64,000 bases of DNA from NCBI GenBank assembly GCA_963813635.1, contig CAWEZO010000007.1:992001-1056000 (forward strand). Direction: 5' to 3'. This DNA is from JBBRZM01 sp963813635 (lineage in GTDB: Bacteria > Actinomycetota > Acidimicrobiia > IMCC26256 > JBBRZM01). Under the pieces are notes generated by a model. That model made no database searches, had not been told where the DNA came from, and was given only the letters and a program-made list of their open reading frames with translations. Below are positions 1-9,188 of this stretch, in pieces. A program made the position numbers and the translations under genes. Positions within the stretch are counted from its first letter, which is position 1, and each line of letters begins with the position of its first letter.

Positions 1-1
1 C

Positions 2-1819
2 TTTGTGTTCGCCCGGGACCGCGGCTGGGTCGCCGATGTCTCCCTGTGGGTCCTCGTCGGCACCATGTTTGTGGCCCAGCTGGGCTCGGATGTCGCCCAC
101 GCACTCTGGCCATCAGGGTGTCGCACCTGGCAGATGGTGCTGCGGGTCGGGGTCATGGTCGGCGGCGTCGCGGTGGCGATCTACGCCACTGGCTGGGGAC
201 CCGTGTTCGCGTTCGGGTACGTGTTCGCCGCCGCCGAGAACATCCGGGTCGACGGCTCGCGGGTTGCCTGGCCCGCGATCGCCTGGATGGTTGGCGCGAC
301 CCTGCTCGGGCAACTCGCCATCGCCTTCGGTTGGATCCCGTCGCTCGTCCCGCAGCCGCAGGTCCATGGGGTGGCGGTCCTGGCCGTGTTGGGCTCCGGG
401 GTCGTAATCGTGCTGCTTCATTGGAGCACCGTCGGCAAGGAACGCGTCGAACGGGACCTCACCCATCTGTCACTGCACGATGTGCTGACGGGGCTTCCGA
501 ACCGGATGCTGCTTCTCGATCGGCTCGAGCAGGCCTTGGCCCGGGCCCGACGAAGCGGGCTTTGCGTCGGCCTCCTGTTCTTGGACCTCGACCGGTTCAA
601 GAACGTCAACGACAGCCGCGGGCACGATGCCGGCGACGCGCTCCTCGTCGAGGTTGCACGGCGCTTGAGGAAGGCGGTCCGATCTGGCGACACCGTCGCC
701 CGCTTCGGCGGTGACGAGTTCATGGTGCTGTGCGAGGACCTGCCCGCCGCCCACGCCGAGGCCTGGGCGCGTGAGAGCGCGCAGCGTCTTGGTGAAGCGA
801 TCGCGCGTCCCTTCGTCGCGGGGGGAACCGAGGTCTTCCTCGGCACGAGCGTCGGCATTGCGATCGGCAGCGCCGACGACCGCCCCGACGAGCTGCTGCG
901 CGATGCCGACGCGGCGATGTACCACGCCAAGGCCTCCGGTCCGGGTCGCATCGCAGTCTTCGACCACCAGTTGCGGGAGCGCGTGCTCGACCGCGACGCC
1001 ATTGAGCGCGCGCTGCGCAGCGCTATAGGGCGGGGCGAGCTACGTCTCTTCTTCCAACCGATAGTGAACCTCCGAGACGGCCGGTGCATCGGCGCCGAGG
1101 CCCTGGTCCGCTGGCAACACCCGGTTCGGGGCATCGTCGAGCCCGCGGACTTCATCGAGCTCGCCGAGGAGAGCGGCCTGATCGTGTCACTCGGCGCGTG
1201 GGTGTTCGACGAGGCGGTTCGTGCCGCAGCACGGTGGGCGCCCGATGCCCCCGACGGATTCGTCGTTGCGGTGAACGTGTCGCCCCGCCAGCTTGAACAA
1301 GGCGACCTCGTCGTGCAGCTCGAGCATCTGTTCGAGCTGCACGCGGTCGATCCGCAGATGCTGTGCCTCGAGATCACCGAGAGCGCGCTCACGGTGGACA
1401 CCGACGCGGCGCTCGCGATGATCCAGCGGGTGAAGTCGCTGGGCTGCTCGCTGAGCATCGACGACTTCGGGACGGGCTACTCGTCGCTGAGCCAATTCAA
1501 GTGGCTCCCGGTCGACTGGGTGAAGGTCGACCGCTCATTCATCGGCGGGCTGGGCGCGAACCCCAAAGATTCGGCGATCGTCGCGGCGGTGGTGGGCTTG
1601 GCCCGGACACTGGGCCTCGGGGTGATCGCGGAAGGCGTCGAGACCAGCGCCCAGATCGCCGAGCTGGTCGCCATGGGCTGCGACGTCGCCCAGGGCTACC
1701 GTTTCGCCCGCCCCCGGCCAATCAACGGCTTCGCGGACCTGGTCCGAGGGATCGCGCCCTTCCCCATGCCCGTGCAGCCTCCGCGTTTTTCGCTCGACGA
1801 CCGGAGTCTGGGTTTCTGA
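2..1819 (+). CDS. Membrane-anchored GGDEF-EAL protein (5' partial)
   Basis: The reading frame is open to the left edge, so the true start lies outside the window. The first 140 residues visible hold four or five hydrophobic membrane segments, followed by a diguanylate cyclase domain with an intact GGDEF motif (around base 707) and an EAL phosphodiesterase domain. The EAL domain keeps EALVRW (around base 1097), VNVSPRQ, LEITES, IDDFGTGYSSL and AEGVET, so both the cyclic-di-GMP synthesis and hydrolysis sites look catalytically competent. By family knowledge such proteins set c-di-GMP levels in response to a membrane or periplasmic signal; which activity dominates cannot be told from sequence. 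It seems to be monocistronic, with 272 bases before the next gene. Confidence 0.93.
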   Translation, partial: FVFARDRGWVADVSLWVLVGTMFVAQLGSDVAHALWPSGCRTWQMVLRVGVMVGGVAVAIYATGWGPVFAFGYVFAAAENIRVDGSRVAWPAIAWMVGATLLGQLAIAFGWIPSLVPQPQVHGVAVLAVLGSGVVIVLLHWSTVGKERVERDLTHLSLHDVLTGLPNRMLLLDRLEQALARARRSGLCVGLLFLDLDRFKNVNDSRGHDAGDALLVEVARRLRKAVRSGDTVARFGGDEFMVLCEDLPAAHAEAWARESAQRLGEAIARPFVAGGTEVFLGTSVGIAIGSADDRPDELLRDADAAMYHAKASGPGRIAVFDHQLRERVLDRDAIERALRSAIGRGELRLFFQPIVNLRDGRCIGAEALVRWQHPVRGIVEPADFIELAEESGLIVSLGAWVFDEAVRAAARWAPDAPDGFVVAVNVSPRQLEQGDLVVQLEHLFELHAVDPQMLCLEITESALTVDTDAALAMIQRVKSLGCSLSIDDFGTGYSSLSQFKWLPVDWVKVDRSFIGGLGANPKDSAIVAAVVGLARTLGLGVIAEGVETSAQIAELVAMGCDVAQGYRFARPRPINGFADLVRGIAPFPMPVQPPRFSLDDRSLGF

Positions 1820-2091
1820 ACGGCGGGCGTGTCACTGTGTCGGCCAGCACCGATCTTCTCAGCGTCATTGCCCGAGGCATGGTTCGAAGCCCATAGGCAA
1901 CCCAAGGCCGCGTGGCATCCCCGATCGCCGGGTCGGCCGCCGTTGTCGCCGACTGACGAGGAGCGCATGCTCGCCGACGGGTCGTGCGAGGCCGAGCTCA
2001 TGGCCGCGGCCCGGGAGCCCGCCGCAGGCTCAGGCGACCGTTGAGACCTCGTGGGGGTCCGCGTCGGAAAGCTCCTTAAGGTTCGCGGCTC

Positions 2092-3768
2092 GTGGCCGAT
2101 GTCTGGCGGATGCATAGTTTCTTTGGCCGGGTGTTGCTCGTCGGTGTGGTGGTCGGTGTGGTGGTTCTCGGCACCGCGGGGTCGGCGTTCGCGGATGGTG
2201 CGGCCACGTCACCGGACCCTGCGGTCGTGGCGCCATCGGCGGCTCCGACTGCGATTGCGAACCTGCCGGTCGTGGCGTTGGTGGCGAGCGCGACGCCTCG
2301 GGCAAGCCCTGGGGACCAAGTCGGCGCCGCAAATACTCCCGAGGTGCACGCGAACTCGGTGTTGCCGCCGATCGCCGTTGATCCGCGCCCTGATCCGCCG
2401 CAACCGCCGCCGGCGGCGTCGGGACCGGCGGGACGTAACGGGTCCGGCTTCGCCGCCACGCCTGACGGAACTCAGGCGGTCCTCTACGGAGGCGGCGACG
2501 TCTTCGGCGACGGAGCGGCGTTGGGTGACACCTGGGTGTGGAACGGCGCGACGTGGACCCCGAAGTGCGGCACGACAAGCCCGGGCGCGACGGACCCGTG
2601 CGCGCCCGGCCCCCGCGACCTGGTCGGAGAGGCGACCGGACCTACCGGGGTGGTCCTCTACGGAGGGCAGACCACCGACGGGATGGGCAACACGACTCCG
2701 GTCGGTGACAGCTACCTGTGGAGTGGGACGGCCTGGCAACCGATCTGCAACTCGTGCGCCCCAGGCACGCGCGCCGCTCCGGCGATGGCCGGCAACGGAG
2801 TGATCGTGTTGCTCTTCGGCGGCGGCGCCATCGGCGGTGACGGCCCTTCAACGGCGTTCGGCGACACCTGGCAGTTCGACGGCAACGCCTGGAACCAGCT
2901 GAACGCCGGCGGCTCGGGTCAGCCGCGGGCGCGTCTCGGTGCTTCGATGGCGTGGGACGGTCACCAGTTCGTGCTGTTCGGGGGAATCCTTCCCGATAAC
3001 GGCAGCGGCAACCCCACCGCGCTCGCCGACACCTGGATCTGGACTGGCGCCGAATGGGTCCAAGCCTGCGGCGATCCGCTGGCGCCGTGCGGTCCCGCTC
3101 CACGGGTGCTGGCTGGCTTTTCCGAGCTCGCCAGTCCTGACCCTGCCCACCAAGGTGCCCTGCTCGTCGGCGGACTCAACTTTGGCGGGACCAACACCGC
3201 GCCCAGCGTCCTGGGAGCCATCTGGTTCTGGAACGGCAGCGCCTGGATCAAGCAAGTATCACCATGGCCGGACTCGACACCACTCGATAGCGGCCCCCCG
3301 ACCGGGGTTCCGCTCGTCGGCGCGCTCGCCGCGCTCCATGCGACCTGCCAAGTGAGCCTCGCTGCCGACATCATCACTGGGCGCGTGGAGCCGACCAGCG
3401 TGGTGCCAGGTGCCGCCGCTACACCCGGCACATGGAATATCGGCTTCGACACCAACGGGGACGGCGTCATCGACCCGTGTCCGGTCGTACCGCCGACGCC
3501 TCCGACGCCGGAAAACGTGGTCGCGCCCGCGGCCGCGGCAGCCGGGACCGGCGCCGAAGCGACGGCCACGGGCACGCTGCCGTTCACCGGCTCGAACCCC
3601 GCCAGTGAAACCGCGATCGCAACCGGGCTTGCCATCGCGGGTCTGGCACTCATCTACTCGTCGCGACGCCGCACAGGTCCCGCACTGATCAGCGAGCCCT
3701 CACCGACAGCCTCAAGCGCCCAGGCTGAATCGCACACGCTGCGCCGTCGCACTTCGGACCTTCAATAA
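2092..3768 (+). CDS. Secreted kelch-repeat protein with LPXTG-type wall anchor
   Basis: The protein of about 558 residues starts at GTG 2092; ATG 2110 is a possible alternative. It opens with a signal peptide (hydrophobic VLLVGVVVGVVVLGTAG ending near AFA). Residues about 120-400 hold five kelch/galactose-oxidase-like blades marked by repeated LYGG or LFGG followed by DTWxW and a Trp-rich strand. A conserved-cysteine loop appears in several blades. A Pro/Ala-rich spacer leads to LPFTG at about residue 496, a hydrophobic segment, and an SRRR tail, which is the layout of a sortase substrate. I infer a cell-surface beta-propeller; ligand or enzymatic function is unknown. No sortase gene is in the window. 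Confidence 0.88.
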   Translation: MADVWRMHSFFGRVLLVGVVVGVVVLGTAGSAFADGAATSPDPAVVAPSAAPTAIANLPVVALVASATPRASPGDQVGAANTPEVHANSVLPPIAVDPRPDPPQPPPAASGPAGRNGSGFAATPDGTQAVLYGGGDVFGDGAALGDTWVWNGATWTPKCGTTSPGATDPCAPGPRDLVGEATGPTGVVLYGGQTTDGMGNTTPVGDSYLWSGTAWQPICNSCAPGTRAAPAMAGNGVIVLLFGGGAIGGDGPSTAFGDTWQFDGNAWNQLNAGGSGQPRARLGASMAWDGHQFVLFGGILPDNGSGNPTALADTWIWTGAEWVQACGDPLAPCGPAPRVLAGFSELASPDPAHQGALLVGGLNFGGTNTAPSVLGAIWFWNGSAWIKQVSPWPDSTPLDSGPPTGVPLVGALAALHATCQVSLAADIITGRVEPTSVVPGAAATPGTWNIGFDTNGDGVIDPCPVVPPTPPTPENVVAPAAAAAGTGAEATATGTLPFTGSNPASETAIATGLAIAGLALIYSSRRRTGPALISEPSPTASSAQAESHTLRRRTSDLQ

Positions 3769-4292
3769 CTCCAAGGCCGCGAGCGGGTGTCGGCACGAGG
3801 GGTAAGAGCGGGCGGGTCGGCCCTGTCACCCTGGTGATGTTCATGTCACTTGCGATCCGTGGCTTCGAAGCGAAGCCGGTCGATCATCGAGTCACCGACC
3901 GCCGCGGCGGAATCGCGTGAGAGCTCGTGCACCTCGAGCTCGCGTAGCGGTGCGACGTTGAGCCGTTGGGAGGCGTCGGTTGGCCAGCAGTCTTCCAGCA
4001 ACGTGCGCGCGAACCCCCGTTATCAGGGCCGCGCGCGCAGATACGGACGCGCACGCGTTGCCCGAACGCACGGGGTCTCACCTGCACGAACGTACGCGCA
4101 CGGTCACCGATGTGCACGCGCTGCCACGAGCGCGGTCGGCCTAGGCGAGCGTCCCGACGTCTCCACAGTGCCAGGAGCCGGTCACCTCGCCGGCACCGTG
4201 CGCGGGTGCACGCGTTGTGACCTCCGACCCTACCGAGCGATCCTGAGGTTCCACCATGCTGCAAGTACGACGCGCGAGGAAGGGGGAGCACC
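3769..4292. other. Gene-poor 524-base gap
   Basis: I see no convincing gene here. The middle (about 4020-4220) is rich in CG-alternating stretches such as repeated GCGCACG words, which open long but composition-biased frames on both strands. The last 10 bases (GGGGGAG at about 4283-4289) are the ribosome binding site of the following DUF1876 gene. Confidence 0.5.
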
Positions 4293-4568
4293 GTGAAGCC
4301 CCACAGTGAGAGCAGGGTTTGGACTATTGAGGTGCTGATCGAGGAGGACGACGTCGAAACCGAGGCCAAAGCGCTCCTGCGCGTGGGCGGGGGGGAGTTG
4401 GCCGGGTGGGGCCGAGCCCGCCGCAATTCGCGGGATCCGGATCGGCCGCGCGTCGGCGAGGAGCTGGCGACCGCGCGGGCGCTCTCCGAGCTCGCGCACA
4501 AGTTGCTCGATGCTGCGGCGGTCGAGATCGAGGAGTTCGAAGGCCGCCGCGTCCACCTACACGGCTGA
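4293..4568 (+). CDS. DUF1876 (Rv2632c-like) small protein
   Basis: The 91-residue protein matches the DUF1876 family: it has the VLIEEDD..TEAKALL strand near residue 14, a central GWGRARR segment, and the GEELATARALSELAHKLL helix. The start is GTG 4293, with a GGGGGAG Shine-Dalgarno 4-5 bases upstream. In Mycobacterium tuberculosis the relative Rv2632c sits among dormancy/stress genes; its biochemical role is unknown, though the fold resembles a double-stranded-RNA-binding domain. Here it leads a short run with a zinc-ribbon ORF, a universal-stress-protein remnant and carbamate kinase. Confidence 0.9.
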   Translation: MKPHSESRVWTIEVLIEEDDVETEAKALLRVGGGELAGWGRARRNSRDPDRPRVGEELATARALSELAHKLLDAAAVEIEEFEGRRVHLHG

Positions 4569-4651
4569 TGTGCCGCCCATGGAGCGATCGTGGACTGAGC
4601 GAGTGATTTCGGCGACGAGGTCGCGCACGTGGCGAACTCGGAGGCTCGAAG

Positions 4652-4762
4652 ATGGTGAAGATGTGTCGACGCTGTCACGAAGAGAAAGCCGTCAAGCGCG
4701 GGCTTTGCGCGCGTTGCTGGAACGAGGATGTCCGGCGGATCATCCACCGATGGCACCCTTGA
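4652..4762 (+). CDS. 36-residue zinc-ribbon microprotein
   Basis: This very small frame is preceded by a good Shine-Dalgarno (GGAG at 4640-4643, spacing 8). It encodes two CxxC knuckles, CRRC at residues 5-8 and CARC at 19-22, separated by ten residues, with a basic C-terminus ending RRIIHRWHP. The spacing suits a single structural zinc site. It is too short for most automatic annotation. I do not recognise a family. The strong ribosome binding site and intact knuckles argue that it is translated, but without homologs this remains a prediction. Confidence 0.5.
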   Translation: MVKMCRRCHEEKAVKRGLCARCWNEDVRRIIHRWHP

Positions 4763-4891
4763 TCGAACCGTTTGCACGACCGGTCGTGGGTTGCGCGGAG
4801 TGCCTTCACGGGCCGGAAGCGTCGATCGCCGCGAACGTGAGGAAGCCGAATCTCCCGGATGGCAGCGCGTTGCGGCGTGAGGGCGACGCCC

Positions 4892-5117
4892 GTGGCCGAC
4901 ACGATCATCGTGCCGCTCGATGGGTCGGCGTTTGCCGAACGTGCGCGCTCGGCTCGGCTGCCGCACTTGCTCACAAAACCGGCGCGACCGTTGTGGTGCT
5001 CGTTCGTTTCGGCATCGACTCGATCTCCGTGAATCCCGATGCGGTCGAGTCGGCGCGGCAGGCGATCGGTGCTGCTGAGCGCCGTGTCATCCTCGACCCG
5101 GCGCGCGACAGAGCACG
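4892..5117 (+). pseudogene. Truncated, frameshifted universal stress protein
   Basis: Beginning at GTG 4892 the frame reads DTIIVPLDGSAFAERA, the classic first strand and loop of a UspA domain. It then loses the frame at about 4945-4955. The neighbouring frame continues with AAALAHKTGATVVVL, the second strand of the same fold, and runs to 5121. Only about half of a 140-residue UspA domain is present; the nucleotide-binding G-x2-G-x9-GS/T motif is absent, cut off by the start of carbamate kinase. I read it as a decayed gene; an assembly indel plus deletion is the alternative. Confidence 0.65.
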
Positions 5118-6074
5118 ATGACGGTGCGGGTTGTCGTCGCGCTCGGCGGAAACGCACTCTTGCGCCGGGGTGATCCTCCGGACGCCGAGCACCAGCGCCG
5201 GAACGTCGCAGCGGCGGCGGCCGCGTTGGCTCAGATCGCGAGGGAGCATGCGCTTGTCGTGACGCACGGCAACGGACCCCAAGTCGGGATGCTCGCGATG
5301 CAAAGCCAAGCTTCGCCGGGAATGGCGCCGGCCCCGCTCGATATCCTCGGCGCCGAGAGCGAGGGCATGATCGGCTACATCCTCGAGCAGGAGCTGCGCA
5401 ATCATCTGCCCGGTCGGGAGTGCGCCACGCTCCTCACGCAGGTCATCGTGTCGGAGTCGGACCCGGCGTTCCGCCACCCCACGAAGCCCATCGGTCCGCG
5501 GCACACGACCGGGGACGCGGAGCGCCTCGGCCGCGAACTCGGTTGGCACTTCGTGGACGTCGGTGGGGCGCGTCGTCGCGTCGTCGCGTCGCCTCGGCCG
5601 CTCGAGCTCGTGGAGCGCAACACGATCGCGCTGCTCGTCGAGGCGGGCGTCGTCGTGGTGTGCGCGGGTGGTGGCGGTATCCCCGTGGTGGTCGACGAGG
5701 GATCCGTGCTGCGCGGCGTCGAGGCGGTCGTCGACAAGGATCTGTCGGCTGCCCTGCTCGCGAGTGCGGCGCGTGCCGATACGTTGTTGCTGCTCACCGA
5801 CGCCGAGGGCGTGTACCTCAACTGGGGGACACCGGAAGCGAAACTCGTGCGTCGGGCTCACCCCGACGCACTGCGCAACATCGAGTTCGACGCCGGATCG
5901 ATGGGTCCGAAGGTCGAGGCGGCTATCGACTTCGCGGCGTCCGGGGCGGGATGGGCGGCGATCGGCTCGATTGAAGATGCCGCCGCAGTGCTGCGCGGTG
6001 AAGCGGGAACGACGATCAGTGGGCGCACCAAGGGGATGGAGCTCATCAGTCTCGGCTGGTCGGCGGCTCCCTGA
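5118..6074 (+). CDS. arcC: Carbamate kinase
   Basis: The 318-residue product has the amino-acid kinase fold with VALGGNALLRRG at the N-terminus, VVTHGNGPQVGML, and the PIGP/VVDKDLSAALLA segments typical of ArcC. It transfers phosphate between carbamoyl phosphate and ADP, normally making ATP at the end of arginine, allantoin or purine degradation. No arginine deiminase or ornithine carbamoyltransferase gene is nearby. The start ATG 5118 overlaps the stop of the frame carrying the universal-stress-protein remnant. Its last 29 bases overlap the end of the convergent GTPase gene, with which ArcC is commonly clustered. Confidence 0.95.
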   Translation: MTVRVVVALGGNALLRRGDPPDAEHQRRNVAAAAAALAQIAREHALVVTHGNGPQVGMLAMQSQASPGMAPAPLDILGAESEGMIGYILEQELRNHLPGRECATLLTQVIVSESDPAFRHPTKPIGPRHTTGDAERLGRELGWHFVDVGGARRRVVASPRPLELVERNTIALLVEAGVVVVCAGGGGIPVVVDEGSVLRGVEAVVDKDLSAALLASAARADTLLLLTDAEGVYLNWGTPEAKLVRRAHPDALRNIEFDAGSMGPKVEAAIDFAASGAGWAAIGSIEDAAAVLRGEAGTTISGRTKGMELISLGWSAAP

Positions 6075-7416
6075 ACCCGCGGTCGCGCCTCCTGCGGTCG
6101 AGCGCCTCCCGTACGAGCGGGGCGAGGGTGTCGGCGAGGTCGGGGTGGCCGATCTCGCGCAGCTCATAGATGGCGTGGCGGAGGGGGTGCCCGATCTCGA
6201 GCAACCGTCCGAGGTCGATCGGTGTCCCGGTGACCACCACGTCGCAGTCGACGGCCCGGATCGTGCGCGCGAGGTCGTCGAGTTGCCCGGGTGAGTAGCC
6301 CATCGCGGGGAGCACCGGCCCGATACCCGGGTAGCGTGCGAACGTCTCGGCAATTGAGCCGACGGCCCATGGTCGCGGGTCGACGATGATTTCGGCGCCG
6401 CCATCACGCGCCGCGACCGTCCCCGCGCCGAAGGGGAGGCCGCCGTGGGTGATCGTGGGGCCGTCCTCGATCACCAGCACGCGACAACCGCGGAGGTCGG
6501 GCCCCGGTGCGAGCGTGACCGGCGACGAGGCCCGCACCACGGCGGCGCCTGGGTTCGTCTCGGCGACGGTCGCGAGGAGTCGGCGGACCGCGTCCGGCTC
6601 AGCGGCATCGATCTTGTTCACGACGACGACATCGGCCATCCGAAGGCACGTCTCGCCGGGATGGAAGCGTTCCTCGTCGCCCACGCGTAGTGCGTCGGCG
6701 ACGACGATGAGGAGAGCGGGCGCGAGGAACGCGAAGTCGTTGTTGCCGCCGTCCCAGACGATGACGTCTGCCTCCGCGGCCGCCTGCGCGGCGATCGCGC
6801 CGTAGTCGACACCGGCATACATCACCATCCCGAGCGCGACAGGGAGCTCGTACTCTTCGCGTTCCTCGATCGTGGGATCGGCGGCATCGATGTCGGCGAG
6901 GCTGGCGAATCGCTGCACGCGCATCCTTTCCAAGTCGCCATACGGCATGGGATGGCGCACGAGCGCGACTCGAAGCCCGGCGTCGAGCAGCATCCGACCG
7001 ATTCGGCGACTCGTCTGGCTCTTGCCGGCGCCGGTACGGGTCGCACACACTGCGACGACTGGCCTGGGACACTGCAGCATCGTGGAACGCGGCCCCAGCA
7101 GCGTGAAATCGGCGCCTGCGGCCAGCGAGATCGACGCACGGTGCATCACGTCTTCGTGTGAGAGGTCGGAGTACGCGAAGACGATTTCGTCGACATTGTT
7201 GCGCCGCACGATCTCCGCCAGGTCGTGCTCGGGGACGATGGGGATCCCGGTCGGATACCGGGCTCCGGCGAGCGACGGGGGGTAGGTCCGCTCGTCGATT
7301 CCAGGAATCTGTGCGGCCGTGAAAGCCACGACGAGGCATTCGGGGTCGTCGCGGAAGACGACATTGAAGTTGTGGAAGTCGCGTCCGCCCGCGCCCATGA
7401 TCACGACCCGCCGCAC
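6046..7416 (-). CDS. P-loop GTPase, cyclic 2,3-diphosphoglycerate synthetase-like
   Basis: The product is about 456 residues from GTG 7416, chosen because the conserved N-terminus (RRVVIMGAGGRDFHNFNVVF) begins right there. It has an N-terminal Rossmann-like region, a Walker A in ATRTGAGKSQTSR, a VWDGGNNDFAF segment and VVVNKIDAAEPD resembling an NKxD guanine motif. Members are annotated as cyclic 2,3-diphosphoglycerate synthetases, but in mesophilic bacteria they cluster with carbamate kinase and purine/allantoin catabolism genes, so the true substrate is uncertain. It converges on arcC with a 29-base overlap of coding ends. Confidence 0.85.
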   Translation of the reverse strand: MRRVVIMGAGGRDFHNFNVVFRDDPECLVVAFTAAQIPGIDERTYPPSLAGARYPTGIPIVPEHDLAEIVRRNNVDEIVFAYSDLSHEDVMHRASISLAAGADFTLLGPRSTMLQCPRPVVAVCATRTGAGKSQTSRRIGRMLLDAGLRVALVRHPMPYGDLERMRVQRFASLADIDAADPTIEEREEYELPVALGMVMYAGVDYGAIAAQAAAEADVIVWDGGNNDFAFLAPALLIVVADALRVGDEERFHPGETCLRMADVVVVNKIDAAEPDAVRRLLATVAETNPGAAVVRASSPVTLAPGPDLRGCRVLVIEDGPTITHGGLPFGAGTVAARDGGAEIIVDPRPWAVGSIAETFARYPGIGPVLPAMGYSPGQLDDLARTIRAVDCDVVVTGTPIDLGRLLEIGHPLRHAIYELREIGHPDLADTLAPLVREALDRRRRDRGFREPPTSRD

Positions 7417-7973
7417 AGCGCCGTTCCTAGCACGCGAATGCCCTGGGTCGGTGGTCGCCCGACGCTCGCGCTCTACGAGCAGCAAACCAAGCCTCTTCTT
7501 GCCCGGTATGCGAGCCAGGGCTGCTCGTGACCGTCGACGGGCACGGATGGCCCGACGAGGTCGCCGGTCGCATCGCTCGTGCGTGCTCGGCGTTCGACTC
7601 GCCGGTCCTGGTCCTTCGGCCCTTGGTGGCGCGGAGCGATCGCGGTTGCAATGAGGGGGTGACCGTTGAGCTGATCGAAGAGACACCGGAGCGTGCCGTC
7701 CGGGCTCGTGACCACGTGGGTGGCGCGGGGAGCCCGAGCGCCAGGTGCGCTTCACGTTTGGCGTACCGTGGCGGACCGTGCCGAACCGTCAACCGTCGGC
7801 GCAACTCGCGGTGGGGCGGCCGGTCTCGACCGAATCGTCGCCGACCGTTCGGAGGGCGACGCGAACGGACGCAGGGTCCGCGCTGGTGACGGGTGTTTCG
7901 ACGGTGCCCGAACGGGGTGTCGTTCGCGATGCGGCATGATTGTCTTCGCGGATGTCGAGTCCCGGAGGTCGGC
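7417..7973. other. Gene-poor 557-base gap
   Basis: The gap separates the divergent GTPase and NTF2-like genes. A frame from GTG 7527 starts plausibly and contains SPVLVLRP, which resembles the C-terminal strand of a universal stress protein, but it degrades into arginine-rich low complexity. I do not call a gene. Promoters for both flanking genes should lie here; none is clear by eye. Confidence 0.4.
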
Positions 7974-8381
7974 GTGGGTGACATCATGAATCGGCTGCTG
8001 TTGGCGATGAATGCACATGACCTCGACGCCTTCGTTGCCTGCTTCGCGGCGGACTACGAGAGCCAGCAGCCGGCTCACCCGAGCCGGGCCTTCCGAGGGA
8101 GCGAGCAGGTCCGGAAGAACTGGGAAGGCGTCTTCGCGGGAGTCCCGGACTTCACCGCGGAGCTCGTCCTATCCGCAGTGACAGAGGAAGGCGTCGAGGT
8201 CGGGGAGTGGCGCTGGCGCGGTACGCACACGGACGGCTCACCGTTTGGTATGCAGGGTGTGATCGTGACCGGGGTTCAGCGCAACCAGATCGCTTGGGGA
8301 CGTCTGTACATGGAGCCCATCGAGCAGGGCGGGGCCAACATCGACGAGATGGTGCAGGAGACGTACCGTCCGAGCGAATGA
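7974..8381 (+). CDS. NTF2-like / SnoaL-type protein
   Basis: The protein of about 135 residues starts at GTG 7974, chosen because GGAGG at 7964-7968 gives ideal spacing; an ATG at 7986 would be too far. It shows the N-terminal helix NRLLLAMNAHDLDAFVACF, the AFRGSEQVRKNW loop and the WRWRGTHTDG strands of the SnoaL/NTF2 cone fold. Such folds serve as isomerases, hydrolases or binding proteins. It stands alone between two gaps, so its substrate cannot be inferred. Confidence 0.85.
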   Translation: MGDIMNRLLLAMNAHDLDAFVACFAADYESQQPAHPSRAFRGSEQVRKNWEGVFAGVPDFTAELVLSAVTEEGVEVGEWRWRGTHTDGSPFGMQGVIVTGVQRNQIAWGRLYMEPIEQGGANIDEMVQETYRPSE

Positions 8382-8750
8382 GTGCGGACAGCCAAGAACA
8401 CCGCGGAGCGCACCTATCTGCCTGATGTGTGTGGCTCGAAGACGGGATCTGCGCCGGCGTCTGGCCCCGATCGACCGTTCGTGGCGTGTGTCCGACGCCG
8501 ACCCGACCTCGAGAAGCGGCTACGGCACGCCGACTGCATAGCCGGGGGCGGGCGTGGCCGTGTGCAGGGCGTCGGCGGCAATTCCTACTGAGGCGAACGG
8601 GCTCTGTTGCGTTGAGTCGGAACTGGCCGTGCAAGACGGAGCTGCGCTCCGTCTCCGTTCAGATGATCGTGGCCTCTCGTAGGTTTGTTGTCCGGTTCGG
8701 GTGGCGAGAATGTATTAGCTGGCGTTGCGTGTGTGCGAGTGCCTTCCTGG
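8382..8750. other. Gene-poor 369-base gap
   Basis: No coding or RNA signal is evident between the NTF2-like gene and the convergent cupin gene. Short frames here lack ribosome binding sites and family motifs. Confidence 0.5.
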
Positions 8751-9113
8751 TCAACTCCGGGCGTAGGTCTCAGCAGCCTTGCTGTCGAACTCGTAACACA
8801 CGAAAGGCTCCGAGCCGATGACCCACGCGTCGTGGCCAGGCTCGATGACATAGGCGTCGCCCGGGCCAACGTCGATCTCCGTGCCGTCCTCGTGACGCAC
8901 CCGCAACTGGCCTGCCGCGACCGTGCCCACGTGATGCGTCTGGCAACTCTCGGTACCTGCGACCGGCTTGATGCACTCCGACCACTGCCAGCCCGGCTGC
9001 AGCGTCATCCGCGCCGCTTTCACCGAACCGAGATCGACGACCTCAACCTGGGTCTTGTCGGGAGCCCGACGCTCATCAGGCGACTCGAAGCTCTTCTTCG
9101 CGATTCCAGCCAT
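8751..9113 (-). CDS. Cupin-domain protein
   Basis: The 120-residue protein is a single small cupin barrel: MTLQPGWQWSECIKP, then THHVGTVAAGQLRVRHEDG, then GPGDAYVIEPGHDAWVIG, matching cupin motifs 1 and 2 with metal-ligand His and Glu candidates. It lies 75 bases downstream of the FMN-dependent oxidase gene on the same strand and may share its transcript. The substrate is unknown; such proteins often bind or sense small carboxylates. Confidence 0.85.
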   Translation of the reverse strand: MAGIAKKSFESPDERRAPDKTQVEVVDLGSVKAARMTLQPGWQWSECIKPVAGTESCQTHHVGTVAAGQLRVRHEDGTEIDVGPGDAYVIEPGHDAWVIGSEPFVCYEFDSKAAETYARS

Positions 9114-9188
9114 GCTCGTCCTCCGATTGAACTCAACAGCAGACGCCCATTTCTACTCCTGAAGCCAAAACAAGTAAACGGGCCCGCA

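Noticed and set aside
3884..4966. 360-codon minus-strand frame over the DUF1876 region
   Set aside because: It spans a noncoding gap plus the opposite strand of a recognised gene, has low-complexity Arg/Ser composition and no motif.
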